Positions 52,279 to 61,148 of a stretch of DNA of 64,000 nt are shown in pieces. The notes below the pieces were generated by a model, which was not told the origin of the DNA, did no database searches, and saw only the letters and a program-made list of their open reading frames with translations. Source of the DNA: Streptomyces sp. PH10-H1 (GTDB taxonomy: Bacteria > Actinomycetota > Actinomycetes > Streptomycetales > Streptomycetaceae); contig NZ_JASISZ010000034.1 in the NCBI RefSeq assembly GCF_030063355.1, positions 16,118 to 80,117 on the forward strand. Reading direction: 5' to 3'. Numbering within the stretch: the first letter of the stretch is position 1; every line of letters begins with the position of its first letter. Position numbers and translations under genes: made by a program.

Positions 52279-53841
52279 ATGCGCGCACGTGCAAGAAGCA
52301 ACGTCATCGTGGCGACCGCGCTGCTGCTGTTCGCCTCGGCGGCCGGCACCGCCCTGGCCGGCCCCGCCGGCCAGCCGCTGGGCCTGGTCTCACCCGGTGA
52401 CCCGTACGCGGCCTGTGGCATCAGCGGCGACGGGCCCGGCGTCAACTACCCGTCCGCCGAGGAGGAACCGTATGTTTCGGCCAATCCCCGTGATCCGCGC
52501 AATGTGATCGGTGTCTTTCAGCAGGACCGCTGGTCCAACGGCGGCGCCCGCGGCCTGTCCGCCACCTACAGCACGGACGGAACACACTTCACCCAGACGG
52601 CGCTGCCCTTCAGCCACTGCGCCCCCGGCGGAGTCCCCTACCAACGCGCCTCCGACGGCTGGGTCAGCTTCGGGCCCGACGGCACGGCATACGCGAGCGG
52701 GCTGGTCTTCGACGCCACCACCGCACGCAACGGCGTGGCCGCCACCACCTCCCACGACGGCGGCCGCACCTGGAAGAACACCACCCAGCTGATCGCCGAC
52801 ACCGACCCGGCGTTCGCCGACGACAAGAACTCCGTCACCGCGGACCCGGTCCACCCCGGCGTCGCCTACCAGGTCTGGGACCGCATCCAGCAGGTCGCCT
52901 CCGGTCCCGGAGCGATCTTCGACGGCCCCGCGTACCTCTCCACCACCCGCGACAGCGGCCGTACCTGGTCCAAGGCGAGGCCGTTCGTCGACACCGGCGC
53001 CGTGCCCAACTCGCAGACCATCGGCAACATCATCGTCGCCGACCCGCGCACCGGCACGCTCTACGACTTCTTCGAGTGGCAGACCTACTCCGACGTCACC
53101 GCCACCACCCCCACCGATCTGCACTTCGCCGTGGTGCACTCCGCCGACCAGGGCCGCACCTGGAGCAAACCGGTCACGGTGGCCACCGACACCTCCGTCC
53201 CCGAGGTCGACCCGAACGCCCCGAACGACCCCGCCAAAGCTCTCCGGGCCGGCAGCGGACTGCCCAGCGCAGCGATCGATCCGCGCACCGGCGAGCTGTA
53301 TGTCGCCTATGAGGGGGCCGAGTTCACCGGCGGTCAGTACGATGCCATCCAGCTGGTGCACTCCACCGACGGCGGCCGCACCTGGTCCGGGCCGACCCGT
53401 ATCAACCAGGCACCCGGCGCACCCGCGTTCACTCCCTCGATCGCCGTCGACACCTATGGGGCGGTCACCATCAGCTACTACGATCTGCGGTATCTCTCCC
53501 CGGGAAACACCACCACGCTGCCCACCGCGGCCTGGCTCGTCACCTTCCCGCGCGGCGGCCAGGAGTACCCCAGCGAACGCCGCATCTCCCGGGTCTTCGA
53601 CTGGCTCCAGGCTCCCTACGCAGGCTGGGGACACTTCCTCGGGGACTACGAAGGCATCACCACCGACGGCCGGTCCGTGCGCCCGCTGCTCATCGAGACC
53701 AACGACAGCAACCCGCTGAACTCCACCGACGCCTACAGCGGCCTCTTCCCGTCCGGATCCCGCGGCCCCCTAACCGCTCCCGCAACAGCCTTTCCCCGTA
53801 CGGCTGTCCAGCCTCGTACCGCCCACCCGTTCAGGCGCTGA
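52279..53841 (+). CDS. Secreted BNR/Asp-box protein
   Basis: 520 residues. Signal peptide MRARARSNVIVATALLLFAS to ALAG. Propeller with Asp-boxes STDGTHF, SHDGGRTW, TRDSGRTW, SADQGRTW and STDGGRTW. Related to the BNR protein at 49670 in its propeller (both have a GSGLPSAxID segment near the middle) but without the added module. Sialidase-like in fold; activity not assigned. The gene is divergent from the other, with 690 bases between them. Start ATG 52279 fits the signal peptide; there is no strong ribosome site. Confidence 0.78.
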   Translation: MRARARSNVIVATALLLFASAAGTALAGPAGQPLGLVSPGDPYAACGISGDGPGVNYPSAEEEPYVSANPRDPRNVIGVFQQDRWSNGGARGLSATYSTDGTHFTQTALPFSHCAPGGVPYQRASDGWVSFGPDGTAYASGLVFDATTARNGVAATTSHDGGRTWKNTTQLIADTDPAFADDKNSVTADPVHPGVAYQVWDRIQQVASGPGAIFDGPAYLSTTRDSGRTWSKARPFVDTGAVPNSQTIGNIIVADPRTGTLYDFFEWQTYSDVTATTPTDLHFAVVHSADQGRTWSKPVTVATDTSVPEVDPNAPNDPAKALRAGSGLPSAAIDPRTGELYVAYEGAEFTGGQYDAIQLVHSTDGGRTWSGPTRINQAPGAPAFTPSIAVDTYGAVTISYYDLRYLSPGNTTTLPTAAWLVTFPRGGQEYPSERRISRVFDWLQAPYAGWGHFLGDYEGITTDGRSVRPLLIETNDSNPLNSTDAYSGLFPSGSRGPLTAPATAFPRTAVQPRTAHPFRR

Positions 53842-54453
53842 ACCCAGAGTTCGTTCCCCGCCGAGCGGCAGGGCCGGGTCCGCGCCGGGACCGGCCGATG
53901 CGTATGGCTGACGCCGCGGAGGGCGACTGCCGCAACGGACGGTCCCGGCTACCGGCGGCCGAGGCCGATGAGAGTGACGGAGGCCGGATCGGTCCGGTCG
54001 CCATGCCGAAAGGTGCAGGCGGGGCTCCATCCGACCTGCGCGGCAGTGCGGAGCGCATGCGCGGGCTTCGGCCGTGCGGGCGATCTGCGGTGCTCCTGGC
54101 GTGGGACAGACCGATAGTGACACTCCGTCACGTTCCTCTGGATCTTCATTACGCCTGGCATCCCGCGCCCGGCGGAGGAGAAGAGAGCAGTCCGCGCCAC
54201 CGCGGTCCAGGTAGTTCACCCACGCGGCTCCATGGTGAGCAGCGCAGCGTTGGCGCTGAACGCCAGGCGAGCGAGACGTACCCCATGCCGACTTGGACGG
54301 GCACTTCGATCAGTGGTCCGACGACGCCGGACAACCGGACGGCCGGGCGATGGCCCAGCGACACCCGTCGCATCGGCACGCTACGTGGACACACCGGGCC
54401 TGCCCCGCGGGACTCGCCGCACAAGATGCCCGCAGCCGTGGCGGGGGTCGTGG
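53842..54453. other. Intergenic region, nothing recognised
   Basis: About 610 bases between convergent genes. Several open frames exist, but all are Arg/Pro-rich and look like high-GC chance frames. No hairpin or repeat stood out. Confidence 0.4.
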
Positions 54454-55119
54454 TCAACGGGGCAGGGTCTGTGTGACCCGCCACAGGCGGCGGGGCAGGT
54501 CGCCTTCCTCGAAGGCGTGGACCTCATCCAGGGTCCAGCCGTCAGCGAGGTCGTCGACCAGATGACGGGGGAAGAAGTGGACGGCGAAGCCGCCGTGCTC
54601 GTAGATGTCGTCGCCGTGGGCGATGCCGCCGCCGAAGTGGGCGTCGCCGGTGTGGCGGACGGTGTAGACGAACACCCCGCCCGGCCGCAGAACCCGGCGG
54701 ATCTCGGAGACCAGCGCGTGGATCTCCTGCGTGGACAAGGCCATGCACAGCAGCATGTGCGCGAAGACCGCATCCACCGACGCGCCGTCCAGGGCCAGCG
54801 GCGCGCGGACGTCGTGCACCATGGTGGTCACGCGCTCGGCCACATCCTGCGCCTGGGCGGCATCCCGAAGCTGTGACAAGCCGGTGGGGCTGAAGTCGGT
54901 GGCCTGGATGGTGAACCCGCCGCGCGCGAAGTACAAGGCGTCGCGGCCGTGCCCGGCGCCGAGTTCCAACACGTCTTCAGCCCCGGCCGCGCGGAAGACG
55001 CCGGCGGCGTGGACGGCAGGGGCGGAAGGCTGCTCTCCGTACATACCCGGGTGGGCGGCGTAGGTGTCCTGCCAGTGCCGGCGCTGCGCATCCGCCAACT
55101 CGTGCTCGTGTGCCGCCAC
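54454..55119 (-). CDS. Class I SAM-dependent methyltransferase
   Basis: 221 residues, complete. SAM motif I VLELGAGHGRDALYFA, motif II region ASVDAVFAHMLLCMAL, motif III VLRPGGVFVYTVRH. The early YAAHPGMYGEQPSAPAV resembles TehB/UbiE-like enzymes. GTG 55119 follows GGGAG. Substrate unknown; no operon partner. Confidence 0.85.
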   Translation of the reverse strand: MAAHEHELADAQRRHWQDTYAAHPGMYGEQPSAPAVHAAGVFRAAGAEDVLELGAGHGRDALYFARGGFTIQATDFSPTGLSQLRDAAQAQDVAERVTTMVHDVRAPLALDGASVDAVFAHMLLCMALSTQEIHALVSEIRRVLRPGGVFVYTVRHTGDAHFGGGIAHGDDIYEHGGFAVHFFPRHLVDDLADGWTLDEVHAFEEGDLPRRLWRVTQTLPR

Positions 55120-55209
55120 GTCGTTTCAGCTCCCTCGCCTCCCGGCCGAACGCCGGACCACTGGCAAGCCTAGACGCGGCGGCGAATACCGCCATCAGCG
55201 AAAACTTCG

Positions 55210-55392
55210 CCGACCGGGTTCGCGGTGATCGGCATGCCGCTGTTCGCGCTGATCCCCTTCACCCGCCTGGCCCACATGTTCAGCGCCCCCGTCCAGTACT
55301 TCTTCCGCCCGTACATCGTCTACCGCAGCCGTGACCCCCAGCAGCTCGGCGAGCGTCCGGACCGGCGCGGCTGGGAACGCATCGACCGGTAG
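55210..55392 (+). pseudogene. narI relic (nitrate reductase gamma, C-terminal end)
   Basis: The frame ending at 55390-55392 reads FAVIGMPLFALIPFTRLAHM, FSAPVQYFFRPYIVYRSRD, then GWERIDR. That is the last helix and tail of the respiratory nitrate reductase gamma subunit, NarI. No start and no narG, H or J lies upstream; the methyltransferase gene occupies the space. A remnant of a lost nar operon. Confidence 0.65.
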
Positions 55393-55537
55393 GGCAGCTC
55401 CGTCTCGATTCAGGCGCCCCGCCCGCGTAGGCTATCGTCGCTCACACGTTCGAATCTTCGGAGTGGATGTGCGCGAGTCCGAGGGGGCGGAGCGCCCGCC
55501 GCCGCGCGCCGTGCGCAAGATCGCTACTCGCTTGACG

Positions 55538-55807
55538 ATGAGGGGTATGGACTACAACATCACCGCCGAGGAGGAAGCTCTCGTCTTCCGTCTGGCGGAG
55601 CTTCTGAACGCCGGCGCACAGCCACGGGAAGAAGAAGTCGTGGATGAGCTGGGCAGCGAGGTGAGCGGCCAGCTCGCGTCGCTCAGCCGGAAGGGCTGGA
55701 TCGACGTCGAGCGTGTTCCGGACAGCACCTGGCGCGTCAATGACCTCTCCCCCGTCGCATGGCTCGCGATCCGTGCGCGACGTGACGTCGGCGGCGGCGG
55801 GAGTTGA
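55538..55807 (+). CDS. Small winged-helix-like protein
   Basis: About 89 residues (MRGMDYNITAEEEALVFRLA to RRDVGGGGS). The pattern VDELGSEVSGQLASLSRKGW, then IDVERVPDSTWRVNDL, looks like a short wHTH in which the last strand packs on a Trp. Starts at ATG 55538 or 55547 are possible. No family recognised with certainty. Confidence 0.45.
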   Translation: MRGMDYNITAEEEALVFRLAELLNAGAQPREEEVVDELGSEVSGQLASLSRKGWIDVERVPDSTWRVNDLSPVAWLAIRARRDVGGGGS

Positions 55808-56056
55808 CCCGCCGTGAGACGAGCGCGCCGACCGCCCGGCGTCCCAGCGGAGCGGGCTCGGTCATCCGGAGCCTCCGGCAGCCGGCGGTCTGGGCCTGAG
55901 CTGCGGCCGGAGCTTCGAGGAGCGAGGAGAGCCGGGCCAGAGCTGCGGGCAGCACCCAGTAGTAGACCCAGGTCCCGCGCCGCTCGGAGGCCACCAGGCC
56001 GGCTTCGCGCAGCACCTTCAGGTGATGGGAGATCGTCGGCTGGGACATGTCGGACG
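55737..56056 (-). pseudogene. ArsR-family regulator, N-terminal half deleted
   Basis: The minus strand reads MSQPTISHHLKVLREAGLVA, then SERRGTWVYYWVLPAALARL and SSLLEAP: recognition helix, wing and C-terminal helix of an arsenic-type ArsR. The first half (HTH support helices and the Cys metal site) is missing. At its 5' edge the sequence passes straight into an arsI/cadI fragment on the other strand. Confidence 0.7.
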
Positions 56057-56061
56057 GACGA

Positions 56062-56376
56062 GGTCGATCCACCGACCAGGTCACCGCCGCCACCGGCCGT
56101 CTCGAGGAGGCCGGACTCGCCACGTTCGAAGAGAACGACACCTCCACCTCCTGCTGCTACGCCCTCCAGGACAAGGTCTGGGTCACCGGTCCCGGTAAGG
56201 AGCCTGGGAGGTCTATGTCGTCAAGGCCGACGCCCGACAACCTCGCCAAGAACAGCGGCTCCCCGGACGCCTGTTGCGGCACCACCGCCTGCTGCACCCC
56301 CGACGAGCAGGCCGTCGACCCCACGCGGACACCGGCCGAGGCAAAGGCCGCTGCCGGATGCGCCTGCGGAAGCTGA
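56062..56376 (+). pseudogene. ArsI/CadI-type glyoxalase-fold protein, N-terminus deleted, frameshifted
   Basis: Reads STDQVTAATGRLEEAGLATF, SCCYALQDKVWVTGPGKEP and a Cys-rich tail (SPDACCGTTACCTPDE), the C-terminal half of the ArsI (C-As lyase)/CadI family. After GKEP the expected WEVYVVKADA appears in a neighbouring frame: cctggg lacks a C at about 56202, and gacgcccgac has an extra C at about 56233, so the frame returns at DNLAKNSG. A base also seems lost near 56076 (gtcgatcc). The N-terminal half is missing. Confidence 0.65.
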
Positions 56377-56428
56377 TCCCAGGGCCGGCAGGTGGACGGC
56401 AGCGCGCGCCGTAAGAGGTGGAGTGCCG

Positions 56429-57439
56429 TCAATTACCCATGGACATCGTCGAGTTGGCCATGATGAGGTTGTCGCCGAGTTCGGTGAGGGTGTGCCGTAC
56501 CCGTTGGCCTTGCCGGACGCTGACGATCAGGGCGGCATTGCGCAGCGACGTGGCATGCTCGGACGCGGTCGGGGCGCTGACGCCCAGGCGGGAGGCCAAT
56601 TCACCGGTGGTACAACCGGTTCTCACGGCCCGCAGCGCTTTTGCCCGGCCGCGGCCGATGAGTGCGGCGAGTCCGTCGCCGTCGCCGCGTGCCAGTGGGG
56701 TGACGCGCCGTGCCGGGTAGATCAGGGTGGGCTGACGGCCGGTCGGGAGGATCGGCAGAATCTGGTCGAGGCCGAATACGCTGGGCATGAGGACCAGTCC
56801 GTGACCGCCGAGACTGACGCGCGCGTCGGCGGCGAGCCTGTTCATGGGGATGGCCAGCGCGCCTTCGGCGCTCTTCCAGCTGATGCCGGCATGCAGGGCC
56901 CCCGCCGCAGCCGCGAGCCCGAGACACGAGGCCTGCTCCGTTCGCCAGGCGATGTCGCGGCGTAAGGCCCCGCGCAAGGTGTTCCAGTCGTCGGCCATGC
57001 AGGCGTTGAACAGGGCGCGCATGGCGGCGGCCAGGTCTCTGGCCGCCGCTCGGCCGCCGTCGCGCAGGTTCAGCAGGCCGCGTGGCGGGACGGCGAGCCC
57101 CGCCGCGGTCGTGTACAGGTCGATCTCGGTACTCAACTGGTCCGCGCCGATGGCTTCCAGTACGTCCAGCTCGGCACCCAGGTCATCGCCGGAATCCGGC
57201 ACAAGGGGAACCAGTGGGAGCGGGATGTAGCGCGGGTGCGCGTTGATCAACTGCACGAGTGGTAAAGCCCGTTGCGGAATCCGCCGACGAACCGAGGACC
57301 ACCACCGATCGCGTGTCACACCACCGTCCGGCCTCGGTCCGTCGTGCAGTGCGTCTACCAGGTTGCGCAGCGGTGAGACCGATAGTCTCATCCTCGCCAG
57401 ATCCTCGGCCTCGCAGCCGAGCAGCACAGATCCCCCCAC
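56429..57439 (-). CDS. ArsR-like winged-helix regulator with large N-terminal domain (DUF5937-like)
   Basis: 336 residues from GTG 57439, which follows GGAGGGG. The N-terminus LLGCEAEDLARMRLSVSPLR, NLVDALHDGP is that of the Streptomyces regulators that have a DUF5937-like ligand domain and an ArsR-type wHTH at the C-terminus; here the HTH is TTGELASRLGVSAPTASEHA then TSLRNAALIVSVRQGQRV. Ligand unknown. Divergent from the GlxA-type gene. Confidence 0.75.
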   Translation of the reverse strand: MGGSVLLGCEAEDLARMRLSVSPLRNLVDALHDGPRPDGGVTRDRWWSSVRRRIPQRALPLVQLINAHPRYIPLPLVPLVPDSGDDLGAELDVLEAIGADQLSTEIDLYTTAAGLAVPPRGLLNLRDGGRAAARDLAAAMRALFNACMADDWNTLRGALRRDIAWRTEQASCLGLAAAAGALHAGISWKSAEGALAIPMNRLAADARVSLGGHGLVLMPSVFGLDQILPILPTGRQPTLIYPARRVTPLARGDGDGLAALIGRGRAKALRAVRTGCTTGELASRLGVSAPTASEHATSLRNAALIVSVRQGQRVRHTLTELGDNLIMANSTMSMGN

Positions 57440-57657
57440 CGCGGCCCCCTCCCCCTGATAGCCCGCCACCGCTCGCTCGCATCGAGCACGCCGACCCGTG
57501 CGGGACATGATGTCAGCCGCCGCCCATTGTTGATCCGGCCCAGTCCTGATGGGAAGAGGGCGCCCGGACCGGCGCCGGGTGCCGGCGTGCCCGCATGGCG
57601 GAATCCTGCAGAGTCCCGTCATTGCGGACACCACCGCGGTGGGTGAGAGTGGCGGGC

Positions 57658-58161
57658 ATGAGCGCTTCTCCTCTTGTCCCTCACCTGGTGGTGATCGCGG
57701 TGTCTCCCGGTGTCGACGCGCTGGACGTGACTGGGCCGGCCGAGGTCTTCGCCATGGCGAACCAGGTGCTGAGCGGACGGCACGGGCAGAGCCAGTTCAG
57801 TGTTCCTCTGGCGCAACGCCCCAGCACCCGCCAGGACATCCGCAGCCTGCGGCGCTGGATCGGCGAGCACCTCGACAGCGATCTGTCGGTACCCGCGCTC
57901 GCGGTACGGATGGCGATGAGCGAACGGCACTTCGCCCGGGTTTTCCACACCGAAACGGGCAGCACGCCCGGTGCCTTCGTCGAGCAGATGCGGCTCGAAG
58001 CGGCCCGCCGCATGCTCGAACGCACCGACCGGCTGACCACCGATATCGCCAGGACCTGCGGGTTCGGCTCGGTCGAGACCCTCTACCGCGTCGTCCGCGA
58101 CCGCCTCGGCACCACCCCGGGCGACTACCGGGACCGCTTCCGCATCTCCGCCCCGGCCTGA
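57658..58161 (+). CDS. GlxA-type regulator with in-frame internal deletion
   Basis: 167 residues; the family normally has about 320. The start is the DJ-1/PfpI-like domain (HLVVIAVSPGVDALDVTGPA, EVFAMANQVL), but after residue about 42 it jumps to the linker and the two AraC helix-turn-helix motifs (LSVPALAVRMAMSERHFARV, then GFGSVETLYRVVRDRLG). About 150 residues of the ligand-sensing domain are gone while the frame is kept. The DNA-binding part is complete, so the product may bind without its signal. ATG 57658. Confidence 0.75.
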   Translation: MSASPLVPHLVVIAVSPGVDALDVTGPAEVFAMANQVLSGRHGQSQFSVPLAQRPSTRQDIRSLRRWIGEHLDSDLSVPALAVRMAMSERHFARVFHTETGSTPGAFVEQMRLEAARRMLERTDRLTTDIARTCGFGSVETLYRVVRDRLGTTPGDYRDRFRISAPA

Positions 58162-58333
58162 TCTCAGGGCGCGGCCTGATCCCAGAGCCCGCCTGATCGC
58201 GGACCCCGCCTGCTCCCAGCCCCGGCCCGACCCCGAACCCCGGACTCAGCGCGACCGCGCGCCGTACCGGCCCTCGGCATGTCCCGGGCCACCCCCAACA
58301 CGCCTTGAACATCGAACAAGGAGAGCAACCGAC

Positions 58334-59080
58334 ATGAAGATCACCGTGACGCACATCGGCACCGCGACCGTCCTGCTGGAGATCGGCGGGCTGCGCCTGC
58401 TCACCGACCCCGTCTTCGATCCGGCCCCGTCCGAATACCCCTACGGCCCCATCGTCCTGCGCAGCACGGTCGGCCCGGCGATCGCCGCCGCGGATCTGCC
58501 GCAGGTCGACGCCGTACTGCTCAGCCATGACGAACACGCCGATAACCTGGACGTCACGGGCCGGACCCTGCTCGCCGGACGCCCCGTCGTCACCACCGTC
58601 AGCGGCGCCGGCCGCCTCGGTGGCGCAGCGATCGGACTCGCGCCCTGGGCCACCCACGAACTCACGGTGGCGGGCAAGACCCTCCGTATCACCGGCACAC
58701 CGGCGGAGCACATCGGCGACGTCGTCGGCTTCGTCCTCGAGGTACCCGGCGAGAACGAAGCGGTCTACGTCTCCGGTGACACCGTCCACACCGGCGAGCT
58801 CGACGAAATCGGCCGCCGGTTCACCGTCGGCACCGCCCTGCTCCACCTCGGCGCCGCCCGCTTCAAGGAATACAACGACAGCCAGCTGATCAGCATGGAC
58901 GGCGCCCAGGCCGCCGCACTCACCCGCTCCCTCGGCGCCCACACCGTCGTGCCAATCCACTACACGTCCTGGCAGCACTTCACCGAGGACCGCGCAGACG
59001 TCACCGCCCGCTTCACCGACGCCGGCCTCGCAGACCGCCTCCACTGGCTCACCCCCGGCACCCCCGCGACCCTCGGCTGA
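58334..59080 (+). CDS. MBL-fold metallohydrolase (UlaG-like)
   Basis: 248 residues, complete. Metal motif as LLSHDEHADNLD (HxxHxD form), GTPAEHIGD, VSGDTVHTG and a late HTVVPIHYTSW, the pattern of UlaG/L-ascorbate-6-P lactonase-like MBL hydrolases. ATG 58334 follows AAGGAGA. It stands downstream of the GlxA-type gene in the same direction, 172 bases apart, and may be its target. The gap has only C-rich imperfect repeats. Confidence 0.85.
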   Translation: MKITVTHIGTATVLLEIGGLRLLTDPVFDPAPSEYPYGPIVLRSTVGPAIAAADLPQVDAVLLSHDEHADNLDVTGRTLLAGRPVVTTVSGAGRLGGAAIGLAPWATHELTVAGKTLRITGTPAEHIGDVVGFVLEVPGENEAVYVSGDTVHTGELDEIGRRFTVGTALLHLGAARFKEYNDSQLISMDGAQAAALTRSLGAHTVVPIHYTSWQHFTEDRADVTARFTDAGLADRLHWLTPGTPATLG

Positions 59081-59151
59081 CCCCGGGCGACGGAGCGGGC
59101 AGCCGGCAGCGGGCAGCGGGAGGGGCGCGGGCGGACCGCCCGCGCGCTCCG

Positions 59152-59520
59152 TCAACGCATGGGCTCCATCGGCGACCCCGTGCTCTGCAGCCCGGGCAGC
59201 AACCAGTCCTGGAACGGAGCCAGTACGGCGAACACCAGGAAGGCGATCCCGATCACCGTCGAGAACCGCGGCCCCAGCCGCCACAGTTTCTCGGCGAAGA
59301 TCACCGCCGACAGTCCGGCCATCGCCGGGATGTTCATGACGCCCAGCGGGATGAAGACCAGCATCAGTCCCCAGCAGCAGCCGATGCAGTACAGCCCGTG
59401 ATGGGCTCCCACACGCAGGTCGCGGGCCCGGTGCCGGAATTGCGAGTAGCGCATCAGCTGGTTCATGGGGCTGCGGCAGTGCCGCAGACAGCTGTTCTTC
59501 AGCTGTTCTTCAGCGGGCCG
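59152..59520 (-). pseudogene. DUF2182 membrane protein, truncated and frameshifted
   Basis: The intact part reads GAHHGLYCIGCCWGLMLVFI, PLGVMNIPAMAGL and AEKLWRLG, the C-terminal half of DUF2182 predicted metal-binding membrane proteins (about 250 residues). Upstream, NSCLRHCRSPMNQLMRYSQ keeps the homology, but an 11-bp tandem duplication (59490-59511) then shifts the frame: dropping one copy gives GPLKNSCLRHC. The N-terminal helices are absent; tnpB debris follows. Confidence 0.65.
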
Positions 59521-59613
59521 AGCTCCAGCTCGCGACCTGGGGCCGGGCGACCCTTGACCGGGCCGACGCGTACCGATTCCAGTGGAGCAGGGAGGGCCAG
59601 TCCAGCAAGCCCA

Positions 59614-60453
59614 TCACCTTCGACCGGACTTGGCCAACCGTGTGCGGGCGAGGCCTTTCACTGCGAGGTCCTCGACGTACACCGCTTGGTTCTCGCGGAT
59701 GATCGTCGTGGACAGCTTGTGGTGGAAGTCCTTGCGGGCGTCGGCCGTGCGGACGTGAGGCCGCGCGACCTTCACGACGGCCTTCTTGCGGTTGGCGCTG
59801 CCCTTCGCCTTGCGGCTGAGGTTCTGCTGGGCCTTGCGGAGTTTCTTCTCCGCGCGGCGAAAGAACTTCGGCGCGCTGATCTTGCGGCCGTCGGAGAGCA
59901 CCGCGAAGTGGGTGAGACCGAGGTCGATGCCCACCTCGCCCGTGGTCTCCGGCAGGACCTCGGAACCGTCGGTCTCCACGACGAACGACGCGAAGTATCT
60001 GCCCGCCGTGTCCTTGACGACGGTCACCGCGGGCGGCGTGGAGGGAAGGCTCCGGGACCACTTCACCGGCACGTCGCCGATCTTCGGCAGGCACAGCTTC
60101 CCGCCCGGGGTGATCTTCCAACCGGCGTTCGCGGTGAACCGGATCGACTGCCGGTTGTCCCGCCGAGACGTGAATCAGGGCGCACCCATCTTCGGGCGCT
60201 TGCCCTTGAGGCCGTCGAAGAAGTTCTTGTAGGCGGTTTCCAGATCCCGAAGGGACTGTTGCCGGACCACGGACGACACTTCACCGAGCCAAGCACGCTC
60301 GGGAGTCTTCTTGCTCGCGGTCAGCCGCTTGGACAGCCCGGCTGCGGTGACGAACGGCAACTCCTCCGCACGGGCGTCCTCACGGATGCGAAGCGCATCG
60401 TTGAAAACGACCCGGGCACATCCGGACGCGCGGGCCAGCGACGAACGCTGACA
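59614..60453 (-). pseudogene. tnpB: IS200/IS605-type TnpB, nonsense mutation and both ends lost
   Basis: The minus strand reads SGCARVVFNDALRIREDARA, VVRQQSLRDLETAYKNFFDG, KGKRPKMGAP, then an in-frame TGA at 60175-60177 where family members have Arg, then FTSRRDNRQSIRFTANAGW and onward in the same frame. The RuvC parts GIDLGLTHFAVLSDG and VYVEDLAVKGLARTRL are there. The zinc ribbon and third RuvC motif are missing, and about 25 N-terminal residues too. It cannot be an active RNA-guided nuclease. Confidence 0.82.
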
Positions 60454-60516
60454 AGGCCAAGGATGCGCTTCACCCCCGCCCCAAAGGGCGGAGCACCGCG
60501 CAAGATCAGAGGTAGA
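60454..60516 (-). mobile_element. IS200/IS605-type terminal sequence, left copy
   Basis: 63 bases identical, in inverted orientation, to 63785-63847. Contains a hairpin CCGCCC-CAAA-GGGCGG, the kind of structured subterminal site recognised by Y1 transposases. It lies at the 5' side of the dead tnpB and interrupts a methyltransferase gene. Confidence 0.75.
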
Positions 60517-60832
60517 TACCGGTGCCCGATCCCAGTTCCAGGCAGGGCCCGTGGGGCAGCGGGCCGCCGCGGGCGAGGGCGTCGCGGACGGGTTCGTCGC
60601 GGCCGGATGCCTGGGTGCTGTCCCAATGTTCGGCCAATTCATCGAATTGGTCGCTGACGAAGTGGGCCATCTGGAGGGTCCAGGGCGTGCCTCCCGTGGC
60701 GAGTTCGCGGGCGAACGCGCGGAAGGCATCGGACTGGGCGGCCGGTGGGACGGGTTTACCGGGCAGCGCCGGCAGGACGCGCGGCAAGTGAGGCCATGCC
60801 GGTATTTCAGCAGATGTGAGCGGTTTGATCAC
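60506..60832 (-). pseudogene. Methyltransferase N-terminus cut by the IS end
   Basis: GTG 60832 opens MIKPLTSAEIPAWPHLPRVL, WTLQMAHFVSDQFDELAEHW and ends at the SAM motif CLELGSGTGIY, right where the IS terminal sequence begins, followed by a stop inside it. The remaining two thirds are absent. A class I methyltransferase gene destroyed by IS insertion. Confidence 0.7.
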
Positions 60833-61148
60833 CGTGCCGGGCGTGCATCAGTCCGAGGCGCGGAAACCGCGCAGGCGCAGGCTGTTGCCGTGCGACGGCT
60901 CCGCCGATCTCCTGCGGCTCTACCGGCAGTTGGACAACCGCGGTGAAGAGCCGGTCATCATCGACCACTCGCACACCGCCACCGAGGCCTACCGCTCACG
61001 TACCGATGTCTCCTACGCCTCCGAACCCGGGGTCCACTACGTGGTCGTGTCCACCGCCGGGAGCGGCGGAGAGGACTTTGCCGGCTTGCGCGCCTGCCTG
61101 CCCGGTCGAGTCGGGATGCGGCTCAGTTGTCCTCGGCCGCGTCGGTGA
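60816..61148 (+). CDS. Unrecognised ORF fragment
   Basis: The stretch DLLRLYRQLDNRGEEPVIID, HSHTATEAYRSRTDVSYASE, PGVHYVVVSTAG looks like real protein, with balanced composition, but I do not know the family. The flanks are Arg-rich and the 3' end overlaps the ArsR gene. Probably a fragment left between rearrangements. Confidence 0.3.
   Translation: MSGLITVPGVHQSEARKPRRRRLLPCDGSADLLRLYRQLDNRGEEPVIIDHSHTATEAYRSRTDVSYASEPGVHYVVVSTAGSGGEDFAGLRACLPGRVGMRLSCPRPRR

Noticed and set aside
49670..53841. True sialidases
   Set aside because: Asp-boxes are clear, but I could not see the Arg triad and the Tyr/Glu nucleophile pair; kept as BNR/Asp-box proteins.
59614..60453. Active TnpB RNA-guided nuclease
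   Set aside because: Internal TGA, missing N-terminus, and loss of the zinc ribbon and the last RuvC acidic residue.
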